Translations under genes and position numbers: made by a program
Notes under the pieces: generated by a model
Told to the model about the DNA's origin: nothing
The model's database searches: none
Seen by the model: the letters and a program-made list of their open reading frames with translations, nothing else
Part shown: positions 24,276 through 34,353 of the stretch, in pieces
Layout: each line of letters starts with the position of its first letter
Numbering within the stretch: position 1 is the stretch's first letter
NCBI RefSeq assembly: GCF_035222375.1
Contig: NC_085891.1
Span: forward strand, 3,100,001 to 3,164,000
Length of the DNA: 64,000 bases
From: Podospora pseudocomata
Taxonomy: Eukaryota; Ascomycota; Sordariomycetes; Sordariales; Podosporaceae
Reading direction: 5' to 3'

Positions 24276-25222
24276 TTTCACTGGGCTGGAGGGGGTGGTT
24301 ATCGGGAGAGAGAGAGAGAGAGAGAAAAAAAAGGTTTTGTTGACAAGGTGATCGAAGTTATCACAGCCACCGAATCGAGGCTTAAGCTGGTGGTGGTGGT
24401 GTTGAAGTCGTGAAGCGGGGGCGGTGGTGTTTAGCTTTCCCAAAGTCGATAGCAACAAAGCGACAGTTTGTCAAGTCAGTCAAATAGTGCGTGCGCAGCG
24501 CGGGGTTGGGAAGCAAGAAAGTCTAAAATGCTCTTATTGACAAGAAAATGTGCACACACACACACACACACACACACACCTGCCGCTTGACATCAGATGG
24601 GAGTGATGTTATAACCTAGCAAGCAGGAGCCGGAGCAAACGAGCCGAGAGGTCCTTGCAAGTGACAGCCAGGATCGAGAGGTTTCTAGAAGGTGTCGACA
24701 CCTACCCAACCTACTTAACTTATATCCCGGAACCGGATTTGCAGACAGTTTCCATATAGGTTTTACGGTGCTACCTGGAATATGCCTATCTAATTACCGC
24801 GAGACGGGAGGGGCGCTCTTTGTTGCTTGTGTTCATTCCCGGTGGTCTAGGTAGGAGAAGAGAATGGGCACACAATGAAAGTGCAACGTATCGGACTAGT
24901 CTGCCATGCTGGCTAGGCATGGTAGCCTGCTGCATGAGCGTTTGTGGGATTGCTGCAGGCTGCTCGGAGAATACTGAGTGTAGGTAGATGTCAGCCCAGT
25001 AGGGTTACGTCTATGGTCTCCCGATGCCGTCGAGTGGTTTGCCAGCCAAGATGTTCAAGGAAATTTGGTGAGATTAGGAGAACAATACTATCGAGCGCTG
25101 TTCAGCGTTGCCCATGAGTGCTGTATCTTAATTGATTATCATGAACTGCGTGATTGCAGCCTCGTTGATGCTAATAACTTGGATTGCCTGAAGGAAAAAA
25201 ATGAATGCAAAAAATGAGAGAT
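24276..25222. other. Intergenic: promoter of the GFA gene, GA and CA microsatellites
   Basis: A (GA)n run lies at 24305-24324, about 30 bp upstream of the GFA-gene start, and a (CA)n run at 24553-24579. The rest (24.6-25.2 kb) shows no gene or recognised repeat. Confidence 0.6.
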
Positions 25223-25294
25223 TAGCTGCAACTCGTTTCGATCGAGTGACCTCCGGGTTATGAGCCCGGCGCGCTTCCGCTGCGCCATGCAGCT
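25223..25294 (-). tRNA. Initiator tRNA-Met (CAT)
   Basis: The minus strand folds into a 72-nt cloverleaf without intron. The acceptor AGCTGCA pairs with TGCAGCT, giving the A1:U72 pair typical of eukaryotic initiators. The anticodon arm is CCGGGCTCATAACCCGG with loop CTCATAA. The T arm is CTCG-ATCGAAA-CGAG, with the A54 and AUCGA feature specific to initiators. The discriminator is A, and a run of six T follows downstream as a pol III terminator. Confidence 0.95.
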
Positions 25295-26268
25295 TGTTAA
25301 TCACCTCTTGATGTTTGCTGCAGATGAAAAGTTTGCTTATCATTGTGGATTAATGGGCACTACTATTGTGGGTTTTTTTTTCGTCCTCAAAAAGTTGAGG
25401 ACGGCATTGTGGGTTTGTGGATGAATGAAAGGCAAGGATGCGCATGTGGCTCTGAGCGGGTACATGCAGGTTGCATAAGCCATCCTCACTGTCAGGCTGT
25501 GAACAAACAGAAGAATTGGCACTGCAAGTCAGTAAAGTGTGCAATCTTTGTCAACTTGTAGCTTTTTAAAAAAAAAATGGTGTTGAAAGATTGTCAAGAG
25601 GCCTTAAAAGATAGTCAATATGGCTTCAAAAAATAGTCAAGACGCCTTCAAAATAGTCAAGACGCCTTCAAATAGTCAAGACGCCTTCAAATAGTCAAGA
25701 CGCCTTCAAATAGTCAAGACGCCTATTCACCTTCTATCAAGGCATGGTTCAGAATATGATGTACATTGGCTTACTACTTGTACAGCACCAATTATTCTGT
25801 CCACTGCAGGGGAGCAAGGCAAAAATACCAGTAACACATCAATGATGAGAAGGGCAATAGGGGTTATGAATCATAGCATTAACTCCCCTCCTCTATACAT
25901 CAACTCAAATATCCTAGCAGCCTCTGCCTCTCCTATCCTAGCACCTCAACATCACCACCGCCTCCCTCTGTCAGTGATCAAACAGAAAAAAGAACAAACG
26001 CCTAGGTTCATGGTCCCGTGGTATATTAGAGCAGAATCTCATCAACAACTTCCCCATCATCTTACAACCCCCCTCCACCCAACTAACAAACAACAAATAA
26101 CTAAACACCAAAAGACAAAAAGGGGTATGTAACAGTGATAAAACTTATGTGCAAAGATGAAAAAAAAACAACAACAAAAAAAAACAAAAAAACTCATCAG
26201 TCATACGCGTACAAGATATGTCAAGACCGATAACAGTGGTTTGTGCAAAAGAAAAAGAAAAAAAAAAC
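25295..26268. other. Intergenic stretch with minisatellite; downstream flank of Erf4-like gene
   Basis: It contains the tandem array at 25.58-25.73 kb. It then runs through A/C-rich sequence with A-rich tracts (26.15-26.27 kb) that is 3' flank of the Erf4-like gene. No gene is supported. Confidence 0.5.
25583..25735 (-). repeat. Dispersed ~22-bp minisatellite, locus B (about seven tandem units)
   Basis: On the plus strand the units read GTCAAGACGCCTTCAAATA. The array begins with diverged units of about 21-22 bp (GGCCTTAAAAGATAGTCAAT; GGCTTCAAAAAATAGTCAAG) and passes into four near-identical 19-20-bp units. The reverse complement (TATTTGAAGGCGTCTTGAC) matches the consensus of the other loci. 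Confidence 0.85.
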
Positions 26269-27956
26269 CTAAGCAGTCAAAGCAGGAGGAGGAACCGTCA
26301 AGTCTGGTACTTGCGGTTGCCCATCACCTTCACCGCCCGAGGCCCCAGACATGGTAGGCGACGCCGGGGCGATTTCTGGATCGGGGATTTGAATATCAAG
26401 CTATCCCGCAAAGTTAGCCATCTGCCACCCCATCCAACTCCCAAGAAGAAACAAGAACTCACACTCATGTACCCCGTCCTCCTCAACGGCACAATCTTGG
26501 GCGGGATCACATTCCCCCCCTCATCCCCAGGGTGATCCGCCCTCACCGTCTTCTCCATCTCCTTATTCCACTCTTCAATCCACTTCTCCAACCCCTTCAG
26601 CCTGCTCTTCACCCCCGTAAGTCCAAAGTCATCCCACAACCATCCCGTCGCCAAACCGAGTACACCGTCCAAAATGTTCCTCCAGTTGTACGCGCTAAAA
26701 GCCGGCACGAGCTCGCTGTTGAGTTTTTCTATTACTCTCCTAAATTCCTGCTCGCTTACTCCTGCTGGGTCCAAGATGTCCGGGTAGAGGTTGGAGAACG
26801 TCGGGGCGAGGTCACCTTCCAACAGCCAGTCCCTACGGATGCGGATTATACGTGTGGTGGTATATTCTGGCGAGTCTATCGGTACGTGAGGGTTCAGATG
26901 TGGGTAGCAGGGATGTTGGGGGCCCCATTCCTCGCCATTGTCAGGTTGCTCATCTGGGTCGCCCATGATGGAGGAGTCAGATGACATTTCGGAGCCGATG
27001 CCTGACATGCGGGAGGCCATGGACAGACGGGGGTTGGCCACGTCCGGCCCACGTTCCAGGTCGCAGGAGTAACGATCTCCTGCGCCGACATTGTTGTCCG
27101 GCTGGGACGGTAATGGTGGTGGCGCCATGACTTCTTTGCCTTTCCCTTTTCCTTTGCTGTCTCCCCTCTGGTGTTTCGCTGTCGATTGATCAAAACTGAG
27201 ACCGAATGGTACTCGAAGACGTGACGAGATGCTCTGGCCGCGGCTTCTGGTTTTTCGGAATTCGGACACGGAGAAGAGGTGCTGGGATGGGGGCTGTTGC
27301 CGCAAAAAGGATGGCCCTGGATGGCAAGCCTCGACCGGCGAGGGTGAAGGTGTGGCGCGAACCGATGGCGGAAGGCTGATGCGCTGCTCGGCGCCGGCGT
27401 TGCGTTCGAGGTGAAGACTGATCCGGTTTGAGATGGATTGACGCGGTCGCTGTTCGGGACTCTGTAAAAGTGGGTGCTCACCAGCGGCGGCCCTGCTGGG
27501 CTCCTCGGCAGTGGCAGAGGTAACTGTCAGCGGGACGGGCGGAGGAGGAGGTGAAGACGGAGCACGGCGTCTGCGAGCAGTGCCGTCGGAAGAGGTTGGT
27601 GTTCTCGGGGTCGAGTTGGTGGGGTTCCACAGACGGGCGGGCGAAATTCGTTGGAGTGGTCGGTGGAAAGGGGTACCGCGGGTCCGGAATGGGGACTGAT
27701 CAGGGAAGGATGATTCCTGGGCGCTGGGTCGGCCCCGCCGTAACAAACTGCTTTTTCTGCGCAACGGCCGGCCGGGCGCTACTGGTTCGAATGGCGGAGC
27801 GGCGGGCACGGGAGAATCGAAGGGGTAAGGGGGCTGCTTGGTCGGCGGAGACGACAGACTCGTGTTTGTGTGCTGGGTCGGTCGGGCGGCGGTTGACGCA
27901 TCTAGGGCGGTATCTTGCTCGTGGGGGGGCGCGTGGGAAGCCGTCGGAAAGATGTT
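26269..27956 (-). CDS. Erf4/Golgin A7-type subunit of the Ras palmitoyltransferase complex (5' end unresolved)
   Basis: Exons are 26463..(about 27956) and 26269..26400; the 62-bp intron joins RTGYMS to LDIQIPDPEIAPAS. The last 200 residues contain the Golgin-A7/Erf4 domain: HVPIDSPEYTTTRIIRIRRD, YPDILDPAGVSEQEFRRVIE, YNWRNILDGVLGLATGWLWD and LKGLEKWIEEWNKEME. Erf4 (Shr5) partners the DHHC acyltransferase Erf2 and palmitoylates Ras at the ER. The N-terminal half is Pro/Ser/Arg-rich and probably disordered. The frame stays open up to an in-frame TAG at 27959-27957 without any ATG. The true start is therefore in an unseen upstream exon (CTAG at 27960-27957 could be its acceptor), or is the internal ATG at 27128-27126, which would still keep the whole domain. 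The domain call is firm; the start is not. Confidence 0.85.
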
Positions 27957-29609
27957 CTAGGGATGGCCGTCTCGGGGACGGCCTCCTCTAGGTACAGAAT
28001 GTGTAAGTGTCTGGAGACGGTGGGCAGGCGCAATCTTCGGCTGGTGCAATCACAATCAGCTCATCAAAATTACTAGCAGTTAGTATCCTCCCTGCTAGTA
28101 AAATCTTGTATCGCGCCTGTGGATTGCCGACTGCCAATCTTGTCGGAGTCGTGGCCCAGGGGATAAACGATTGACAGTGGTCGGCGGCGTGGGATGCGGA
28201 CTTGATGGAATACTCTCTAGAAATGAAAACGATTGGACTACGGGATAAATTGGAAATCGCTGTGATGGCCGACACAGCGTGACGCCGACCTCTGATTTGC
28301 GACGACGTGTTGGAGTGCCGCGGTTTTTTACATGTGCCACCCGGCGGCAGCTGGCGGCTGTGTCTATCTTGGCAGTACGATCTTCATCAACACAACTTCA
28401 CAGGATGATCATCTTCGGGGGGTTAACTGATGAGTTTCGTAGCTATAGCTTCGAGGCCAGAGACTTTTGAATTCATTGAGCCTCATTCACTTGCTAGGTA
28501 GACACTGCCTGATTTGTGTGTGTTCCACGTAGGTGGATCAGTCGTGTAATCGACATTCTTGTCCGTTGTCTTTTTTCGTAGAGGAAGAGTTCTTCTGCAT
28601 CATTCTTTTTCATTTCGGTTCTAGTACTTCAAGTCCGGGTTGATTGTTACATCTGAGACTCTATCGCGGAGTTGGTCGAGTCGAGTCGAGAGAAAACGTC
28701 AACTTCAAATTTGCCTGGAGAACCAAACAGAAGAAACGTGAACCATGAATGGCCTGGCTATAAGCCGGTCGACAATGCTCATAAAAAGTGATCCTAAAAA
28801 GTGTCAGGTCTTGGAGCAAAAACAGAAAAAGAGTTCAGCGCCTGAAAGTGGAATCGAACCCGTCGGTTGATGACAGTCAGAACACCTACGTATCTCTTTT
28901 CGGAGTGATCTGGTTTCGTGAGTAAACAGAGCGTACCATAATACCACTTGACCAAACCACCCTCCGAGGCATTACCGCCCCGTGTTATATCTCTGCAAAA
29001 TCCTAAACTATATCCCCCACGAGCCGTTCGACTGGCCGCTCCATTCCCATACTTGCTCATCGAGCAACAATTCTTCAACTTTGCAAGGGTATTTCTTTCC
29101 GAAACCTTCCCGCCTCTTTAATGTGCCCATTCCCACGTCCATGATGCTCTAAAATACAATGCGCGCCTACCAAGTGCAAGCAGACAACCTGGAAGGAAGG
29201 TACATATCCAAAACTGCAACTAGGGTATCACCACAGAAAATCATTAGTGGGAACGTAACAGATCCCCCGCTGAAGATGTGGGGAAGGCGCCGGGAGGCCG
29301 GCACCTAACGCGGGACCCCGCAAAGCTTATTGGGGTGGGGAAAGAACGGGCAGGTCAATGCCGTCACCCACCTCTCTCCAATTCTCTCGAAGCTCAACTG
29401 TTGGTTCTTGTTCTGTTTATTCCTGTCACCATTATGACTTTTCCAACCGCTTTTTGAAAAAGATTTATTATCTTGTTGTTGTTCCGTTCTGTTACATGCG
29501 TCTTGCCAGTATAATACCACCCATCGCTACGTCACGCCCTCCAGCTGAACCGAGACACTGGACATCCCTGCCATCACATCAAGGGAAACATTTCTTCCAT
29601 ATCCCAGTC
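27957..29609. other. Intergenic/5' region between the Erf4-like gene and a divergent membrane-protein gene
   Basis: It may contain a first exon of the Erf4-like gene: a TACTAAC branch-point motif followed by TAG acceptor occurs on the minus strand near 28.07-28.09 kb. A degenerate tRNA-like sequence lies at about 28.84-28.97 kb. No other gene is supported. Confidence 0.45.
28838..28970 (-). pseudogene. tRNA-like sequence, probably degenerate
   Basis: On the minus strand an A-box-like segment (TGGTCAAGTGG, 28954-28944) is followed about 85 bp later by a perfect B box (GGTTCGATTCC, 28860-28850). The distance would allow an intron or long variable arm. The T stem does not pair properly (GGG against CCA) and I could not find an acceptor stem or anticodon arm that folds. 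I call it a tRNA pseudogene or an isolated pol III-type box pair. Confidence 0.35.
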
Positions 29610-31172
29610 ATGAATCATCGCCTCAGACTCACGACCTCGTTGGACTCATGCCCTGGTCCAAGTTCCCAGGGCATATCAACGGCCCTGGAAACCATGCACG
29701 AGGAGTCGGAGTCTGTCCACTCCGGGCACCGCTCACCAATGTCCGGTGGTACCGCCCCCAGCGCTTTCGAGGACGACCGCGGCCGACGTCGAAGCTCCAC
29801 TTTCTCAGTGTACAGCTTGAACGAAGCTGGGCGTGGCCTTCACGATGAGATTCTCGATCCAGGGCCGTTTATACACCGAAGCGAGGTATCATGGGGAGCG
29901 ACACTTCCCTTGGTATTTGCCCTCCTCCCGGCACTGGTCGGGCTAGTCTTCAAAAACGGCAGCTCGGTTATCACCGACCTCATTTTGTTGGGGCTGGCGG
30001 CCGTGTTTTTGCACTGGTCGGTAACGGTGCCGTGGAAGTGGTATCATGCGTCACAGCAGGTTCGGGAGGAGGAGGGGTCGGTTGTGGAGAGTGCTTTTCC
30101 GGACGACAGCGGGAGCGATGATGCTGTCAGCCCTCGGCAACAGAACCCCGGGCCGGATGAACAACAGCCATCACAGCCAGATCCCCAGACCAGCAAGATG
30201 GACCGCCGCGCCAAAACCGCCAGCCAAGCCCTCACGCTGCTCGGTCTTCTGGAGTGTGCCGCTTTGTTGGCTTGCTTTGTCGCCCCCGGGTTGGCGGCTT
30301 GGATGCTCCACCACGGCCGGAACCTTTTGTCGCGAGGCTCGGAGGGGTTGGTGTCAAACTTTAACCTTGTCATCTTTTTTATTGCGGCGGAGATATCGCC
30401 CGTGTCACACTTTATGAAGCTTATCCAGGCCCAGACGCTCCACCTCCAGAGACTGGTCCACAGCAACTCCAACCCCTACCGGCAGGAAAAAGTCACGATG
30501 AATCAATGGAGGGAGTTGATTGCGAGGTTGGATGAACTCGAAACACGGGGACTGACCAATGCTCCGTCACCAGTGGAGGCAAACACGAGGCGGGTGCATG
30601 CCAGTCTTGTCAGGGAGGTGAGGAATCAGATACAGCCTGATATTGATGCGTTGAATAGAGCGGTTAGGAGGTATGAGAAGAAGGCTAGGGTCCTGGCGGT
30701 GCACACGGAGGGGAGGTTGAGGGATTTGAGGCAGAGGGTGGATGATGCTATTAGCCTGAGTGCTGTTGTTGCGGGGAGGGGGCGGAAGGGGACGGAGTGG
30801 GATTTGGTGGGGTGGTGTTTGGGGGGGGCGGTTTGGGTTTTGATGTTGCCTGTCAGGGAGGTGATTAGGGGGTTGGCAAAGGTGTTGGCGGGTGTGGGGT
30901 GGTTGATGGGGATTAAGGAGGAAGGGGGGGATGAAGTCATGAGGGGGAAGAAGAAGGGGGAGATGGATGGATCGGAGGTAAAAGGGAAAGGGATGGAGAG
31001 GGAGACGAGGAGGAGCGGGAGTACAAGTGGGAGTGGTGCTAGTGGGGGGAATGGCGAGATGGATGGATCAGTGGTAAAAGGGAAAGGGGTGGAGAAGTGG
31101 ATGAGTGGTGGTAGGAGTGGAAGCGGGAGTGGTGCCAGTGGGGGGAAGGGGTATCTTGGACGGAGGATGTGA
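29610..31172 (+). CDS. Multi-pass membrane protein of unknown function, conserved in filamentous fungi
   Basis: A single exon from ATG 29610 gives about 520 residues. The same frame is open upstream to 29358, and a later ATG (METMHEESES region) is also possible. After a Ser-rich cytosolic N-terminus come hydrophobic segments SWGATLPLVFALLPALVGLV and VITDLILLGLAAVFLHWSV, an acidic loop, then ALTLLGLLECAALLACFVAP and LVSNFNLVIFFIAAEI. A helical region with coiled-coil character follows (MNQWRELIARLDELE; IDALNRAVRRYEKK), and another hydrophobic pair (WCLGGAVWVLMLPV; VLAGVGWLMGI). The layout is familiar to me from unannotated fungal proteins, but I know no assigned function. The C-terminus carries a tandem duplication of 32 residues (EMDGSxVKGKG...GSGASGG). 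Confidence 0.75.
   Translation: MNHRLRLTTSLDSCPGPSSQGISTALETMHEESESVHSGHRSPMSGGTAPSAFEDDRGRRRSSTFSVYSLNEAGRGLHDEILDPGPFIHRSEVSWGATLPLVFALLPALVGLVFKNGSSVITDLILLGLAAVFLHWSVTVPWKWYHASQQVREEEGSVVESAFPDDSGSDDAVSPRQQNPGPDEQQPSQPDPQTSKMDRRAKTASQALTLLGLLECAALLACFVAPGLAAWMLHHGRNLLSRGSEGLVSNFNLVIFFIAAEISPVSHFMKLIQAQTLHLQRLVHSNSNPYRQEKVTMNQWRELIARLDELETRGLTNAPSPVEANTRRVHASLVREVRNQIQPDIDALNRAVRRYEKKARVLAVHTEGRLRDLRQRVDDAISLSAVVAGRGRKGTEWDLVGWCLGGAVWVLMLPVREVIRGLAKVLAGVGWLMGIKEEGGDEVMRGKKKGEMDGSEVKGKGMERETRRSGSTSGSGASGGNGEMDGSVVKGKGVEKWMSGGRSGSGSGASGGKGYLGRRM
30960..31151 (+). repeat. 96-bp in-frame tandem duplication in the membrane-protein gene
   Basis: Units 30960-31055 and 31056-31151 both begin GAGATGGATGGATC and both encode EMDGS-VKGKG-E followed by a Gly/Ser-rich half ending SGSGASGG. 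Both copies keep the frame (32 codons). Confidence 0.85.
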
Positions 31173-34100
31173 TTGGGGTGGGGTGGGGATATGTAGGTTA
31201 ATGTATGAATGAGGCGAGAGTGTTTTTTCTTTCTAGCGGATGGGGGTTGGTTTGGAATGGGTTATGTGGATAATGAAAACAGGGAGGTGGCTTTTGGCTA
31301 TAGCGTTAGCTACTCGATAGCAATGGCTCTTTATGAACTTTATTTACTATGACTTTACACAGACGTCTTTTATTGCAAGGGAATGTGTGTGTTTATAAAG
31401 TCTTGACGATATTGTGGTTGGGGCGAAGATGGTAGGCTGTGGTGTGGGTTGTAAGCGGTGAAGCTAAGGAAGAAGGTGATGTTCTTTGATTGAGTGTTGG
31501 GTACATCTGGGGGGTGTTACACTGTGGGAGGGACTGGACTTTTGGATGATGTAAAGGATAGGAGAGAGCTTTTTGAGACACGGAGGTCGAAAGCGGGTCG
31601 GTGGAGTTATTTCTACTATTCTGGTGCGAAGATCTACCTTGGAGTATAGTGTGTGTACTTGATGTAGATATTAAAACGTTGCTACAGGCGTTGAATGGGT
31701 GGGATAGCATAAAAATGTGAACACCATCTCTTTTTGACCCTTTTCTTTTCTTTTCCGTTCTTTCTTTCTCTTGGGGGGGTTCCAATTTGCAGAGATACTT
31801 GTACATGCCGAAGATGTTGCTTGCCAGGGATATTGAGCGTTGATGCCATTTTGGGCCCCAGATGTTGAACCATAGGAGGTTGTCAGTTGTCAACGACTTA
31901 CCAGGACTAACTAGCTTCCTGGATAGTTGGGCCTGGTGCAGATAGTGTTTTGTTCATGGTCTAGTAGTCTTCCTCGTTGCCGGGCTCACGCTGACAGTTT
32001 GGTTCTTGCCCGTCTGCGAGCCGGTAAATGGCCCAGGTTCAGAAGGCAAGGATATCCTGGCAGGGTTGGGTAAGTCCAGCTCTTTTCGGCTACAGTTATC
32101 AGATCAAAAAGTGAACATGTTCGTATCTGTATGTTTCCACTGTCTGTCTCATATTGCTTACAGTTGTGACGGTTGTCATTGTCAACGTCTTGGAAGAGGC
32201 GCCGAGACGGGCAGTTGAGGCGTCCGGAGGTGGACTGTCCTTCCTCATCGAGTCTTCAAACAAACACAAGCCCAAGAAAGGGCGTGCATAAATGCATTGG
32301 TGCCAAATGTGGAAGGCATGATGGTTGAAGAGTGGTCAGCTTCAGGTTCGGCCCATGGCAGCCTCGATGAGGGACGTGCACTTGTGGGCCCTGCAAAGCC
32401 ACTCCACTTGTCCTTTTCTAGCTCCAGCTTGGCGGGAATATGGCGCTAGCTGAAAGTTAGCCTTGCGGGAAGAGTGGAGAGGCCGGAGCTTTTTAACATC
32501 GCATTGTGACATCACCACTGCCAATTGAGAACGATAATTTTTCTGCATCAGAAGGAGGTTGGGGAAGGGACTTTTGGTATATGAAGTGGAAGGAACAAAA
32601 CAACCCAAGAACAGAAAGAAGTTGACCGCTTGAAGAGGGGCCAATGTACTGACTGATAGTGTGTCCCATTTGCCAGATCAGGGCAGGTCTTAAGCCACAG
32701 CAGGGGAAAATACCAGCTTTTTCTCGTTTTTCTCATTCCCCGCTCATGCTGCTGGCTGTCACGCTGGCAGATCCATATCCAATAAACCCGAGATCATCGA
32801 CGAGCATTGTGCAGCGGAGGACGCAGGTCTTTCTTCTTTTGTCTTTGTTTATCGTGGTTTGTTTCTCATCTATCTCTTCATCCGCACGGTACGTGGACCG
32901 TATGATGGCCTCTGGATGGTTGGGCGCGTCCAAGTAACATCCCGCGTCTTGGCGTCGCAAACTGCTAATCAATGGAAATCAGGTACCGGCTATCTGTGGG
33001 GGAGCAACTACAACTTCCTTCGGTTTTCCGGCAGTCAGTCGGCCGATTGCATCTCGTGCTCTCGACATGTGAGACCGGGATAACAAACCAGTCCTCACCA
33101 GCCTAGCCAGAAGATGGCAAGCTGAGCCACGTTCGGTAACAACAGCCGCCATCAAATTAGTTCTTCACCATGCCTCCCGCCGCTCACTGCCGGGCTGATT
33201 CCGTACAGCAACCAGCGAAAGGTCGGTAATTTAGCCTGCGTCAACTCTGTCTCATCCGGAGAGACACCAGGTTTTTTTGGGGACGAACTGCGTCTAGAGT
33301 GGTAGCGTAGACTACACGAGTCCACAAGGTTTCCAGCATGGGGGAGGAAAATGTCCGACGTTGGACTGGATTTCCACGAATTTGGCTGTGTCAAGATTTG
33401 GGGTGTCGTTGAAGCGGAGCTCGAGGCATGGGCAACAGCACATCACAGCGAATCACGGCCGCACGATGCGTCTTGATCTGGGCAATCTTGGATGAAAGCG
33501 CCCACTTTTGTCAACCTCAGGTCCGGATACGGCATGCGCCAACCCCTTGGCGGCGTTGCTGAACCCTGTCGGCTCTGCGGAGGCCGGTCGTTAGCTTGGA
33601 CGCCTCTGCCGCAGTCACACACCCCATTGAGCACCCCACGTCGAGTCGTCAACCTCGTTGACGTCCCGCTAATCTCCTGCTTCGAGTGCTGGCCTCGCTG
33701 ACCATCCACTCGAACTACAGCTTGCCCAGCATCATGTCGACGATGGACGTCTCCTGGTGTGCCATGGCCGGCCTCCCAGCGGACGCCTTAGGCGCTCGTG
33801 CCTCCTGCTGTTTCCCGGCGTCTCCTGATATCCATCCCGTTAACCGTACCGTGATCTAGACGAGCAGCCCCATCTCAGATCTTGTTTCTCGTGGACGGGT
33901 TATGCCAGTTACTGTCGGCGGATCATGGACCAGTTCATCCTTGGGGCCTGCCTCGAGTGGCTTGACACTGGCTCCAACCCCCCTCCCCGCCCGCCAGTAA
34001 TCCCTGGTTTTTCTCAGCTACCTGTTATATGTTCTCCGCCTTGTCATATCGTTTGATCTGCCGCATGTCCCTCGTCTTCTTCCCCTCCTGTCCCAGGCAA

Positions 34101-34353
34101 GCGTCTAGACTGAGCTTCAGCACCCGGTGTTTGCTGCCGGGCCTCCTTCAGTCTGATCCGTTCCGTATCACCGCCATCAAGTCCACCCAACGCTGGCAGT
34201 ATTTGTTGAAAGGCGATCCGGTGTCAAAGAACATCGCTGCTTCTTCACCGTGCTATGAGCTGGCAAACTGCTCCCGTCGGTTTCCAGTAGGGCCTCCGCG
34301 CAACTTAGGATAACGGTCACGATATCGAGCGCGCAACTCGCAGGCTGGCCAAT
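31173..34353. other. 3.2-kb intergenic region, no supported gene
   Basis: A 3' flank on the left, with T- and G-rich sequence at 31.2-31.9 kb, and a C/T/G-balanced upstream region for the TMEM198 gene on the right (33-34.3 kb). The longest open frame (31393-31893, minus) lacks an ATG start and any domain. No RNA gene or repeat was recognised. Confidence 0.5.

Noticed and set aside
25583-25735. CRISPR-like regular repeats
   Set aside because: Repeats are directly adjacent without spacers, in a eukaryotic genome; it is a minisatellite.
31393-31893. 166-codon minus-strand open frame
   Set aside because: It begins with TTG, has low-complexity composition and no domain; probably chance.
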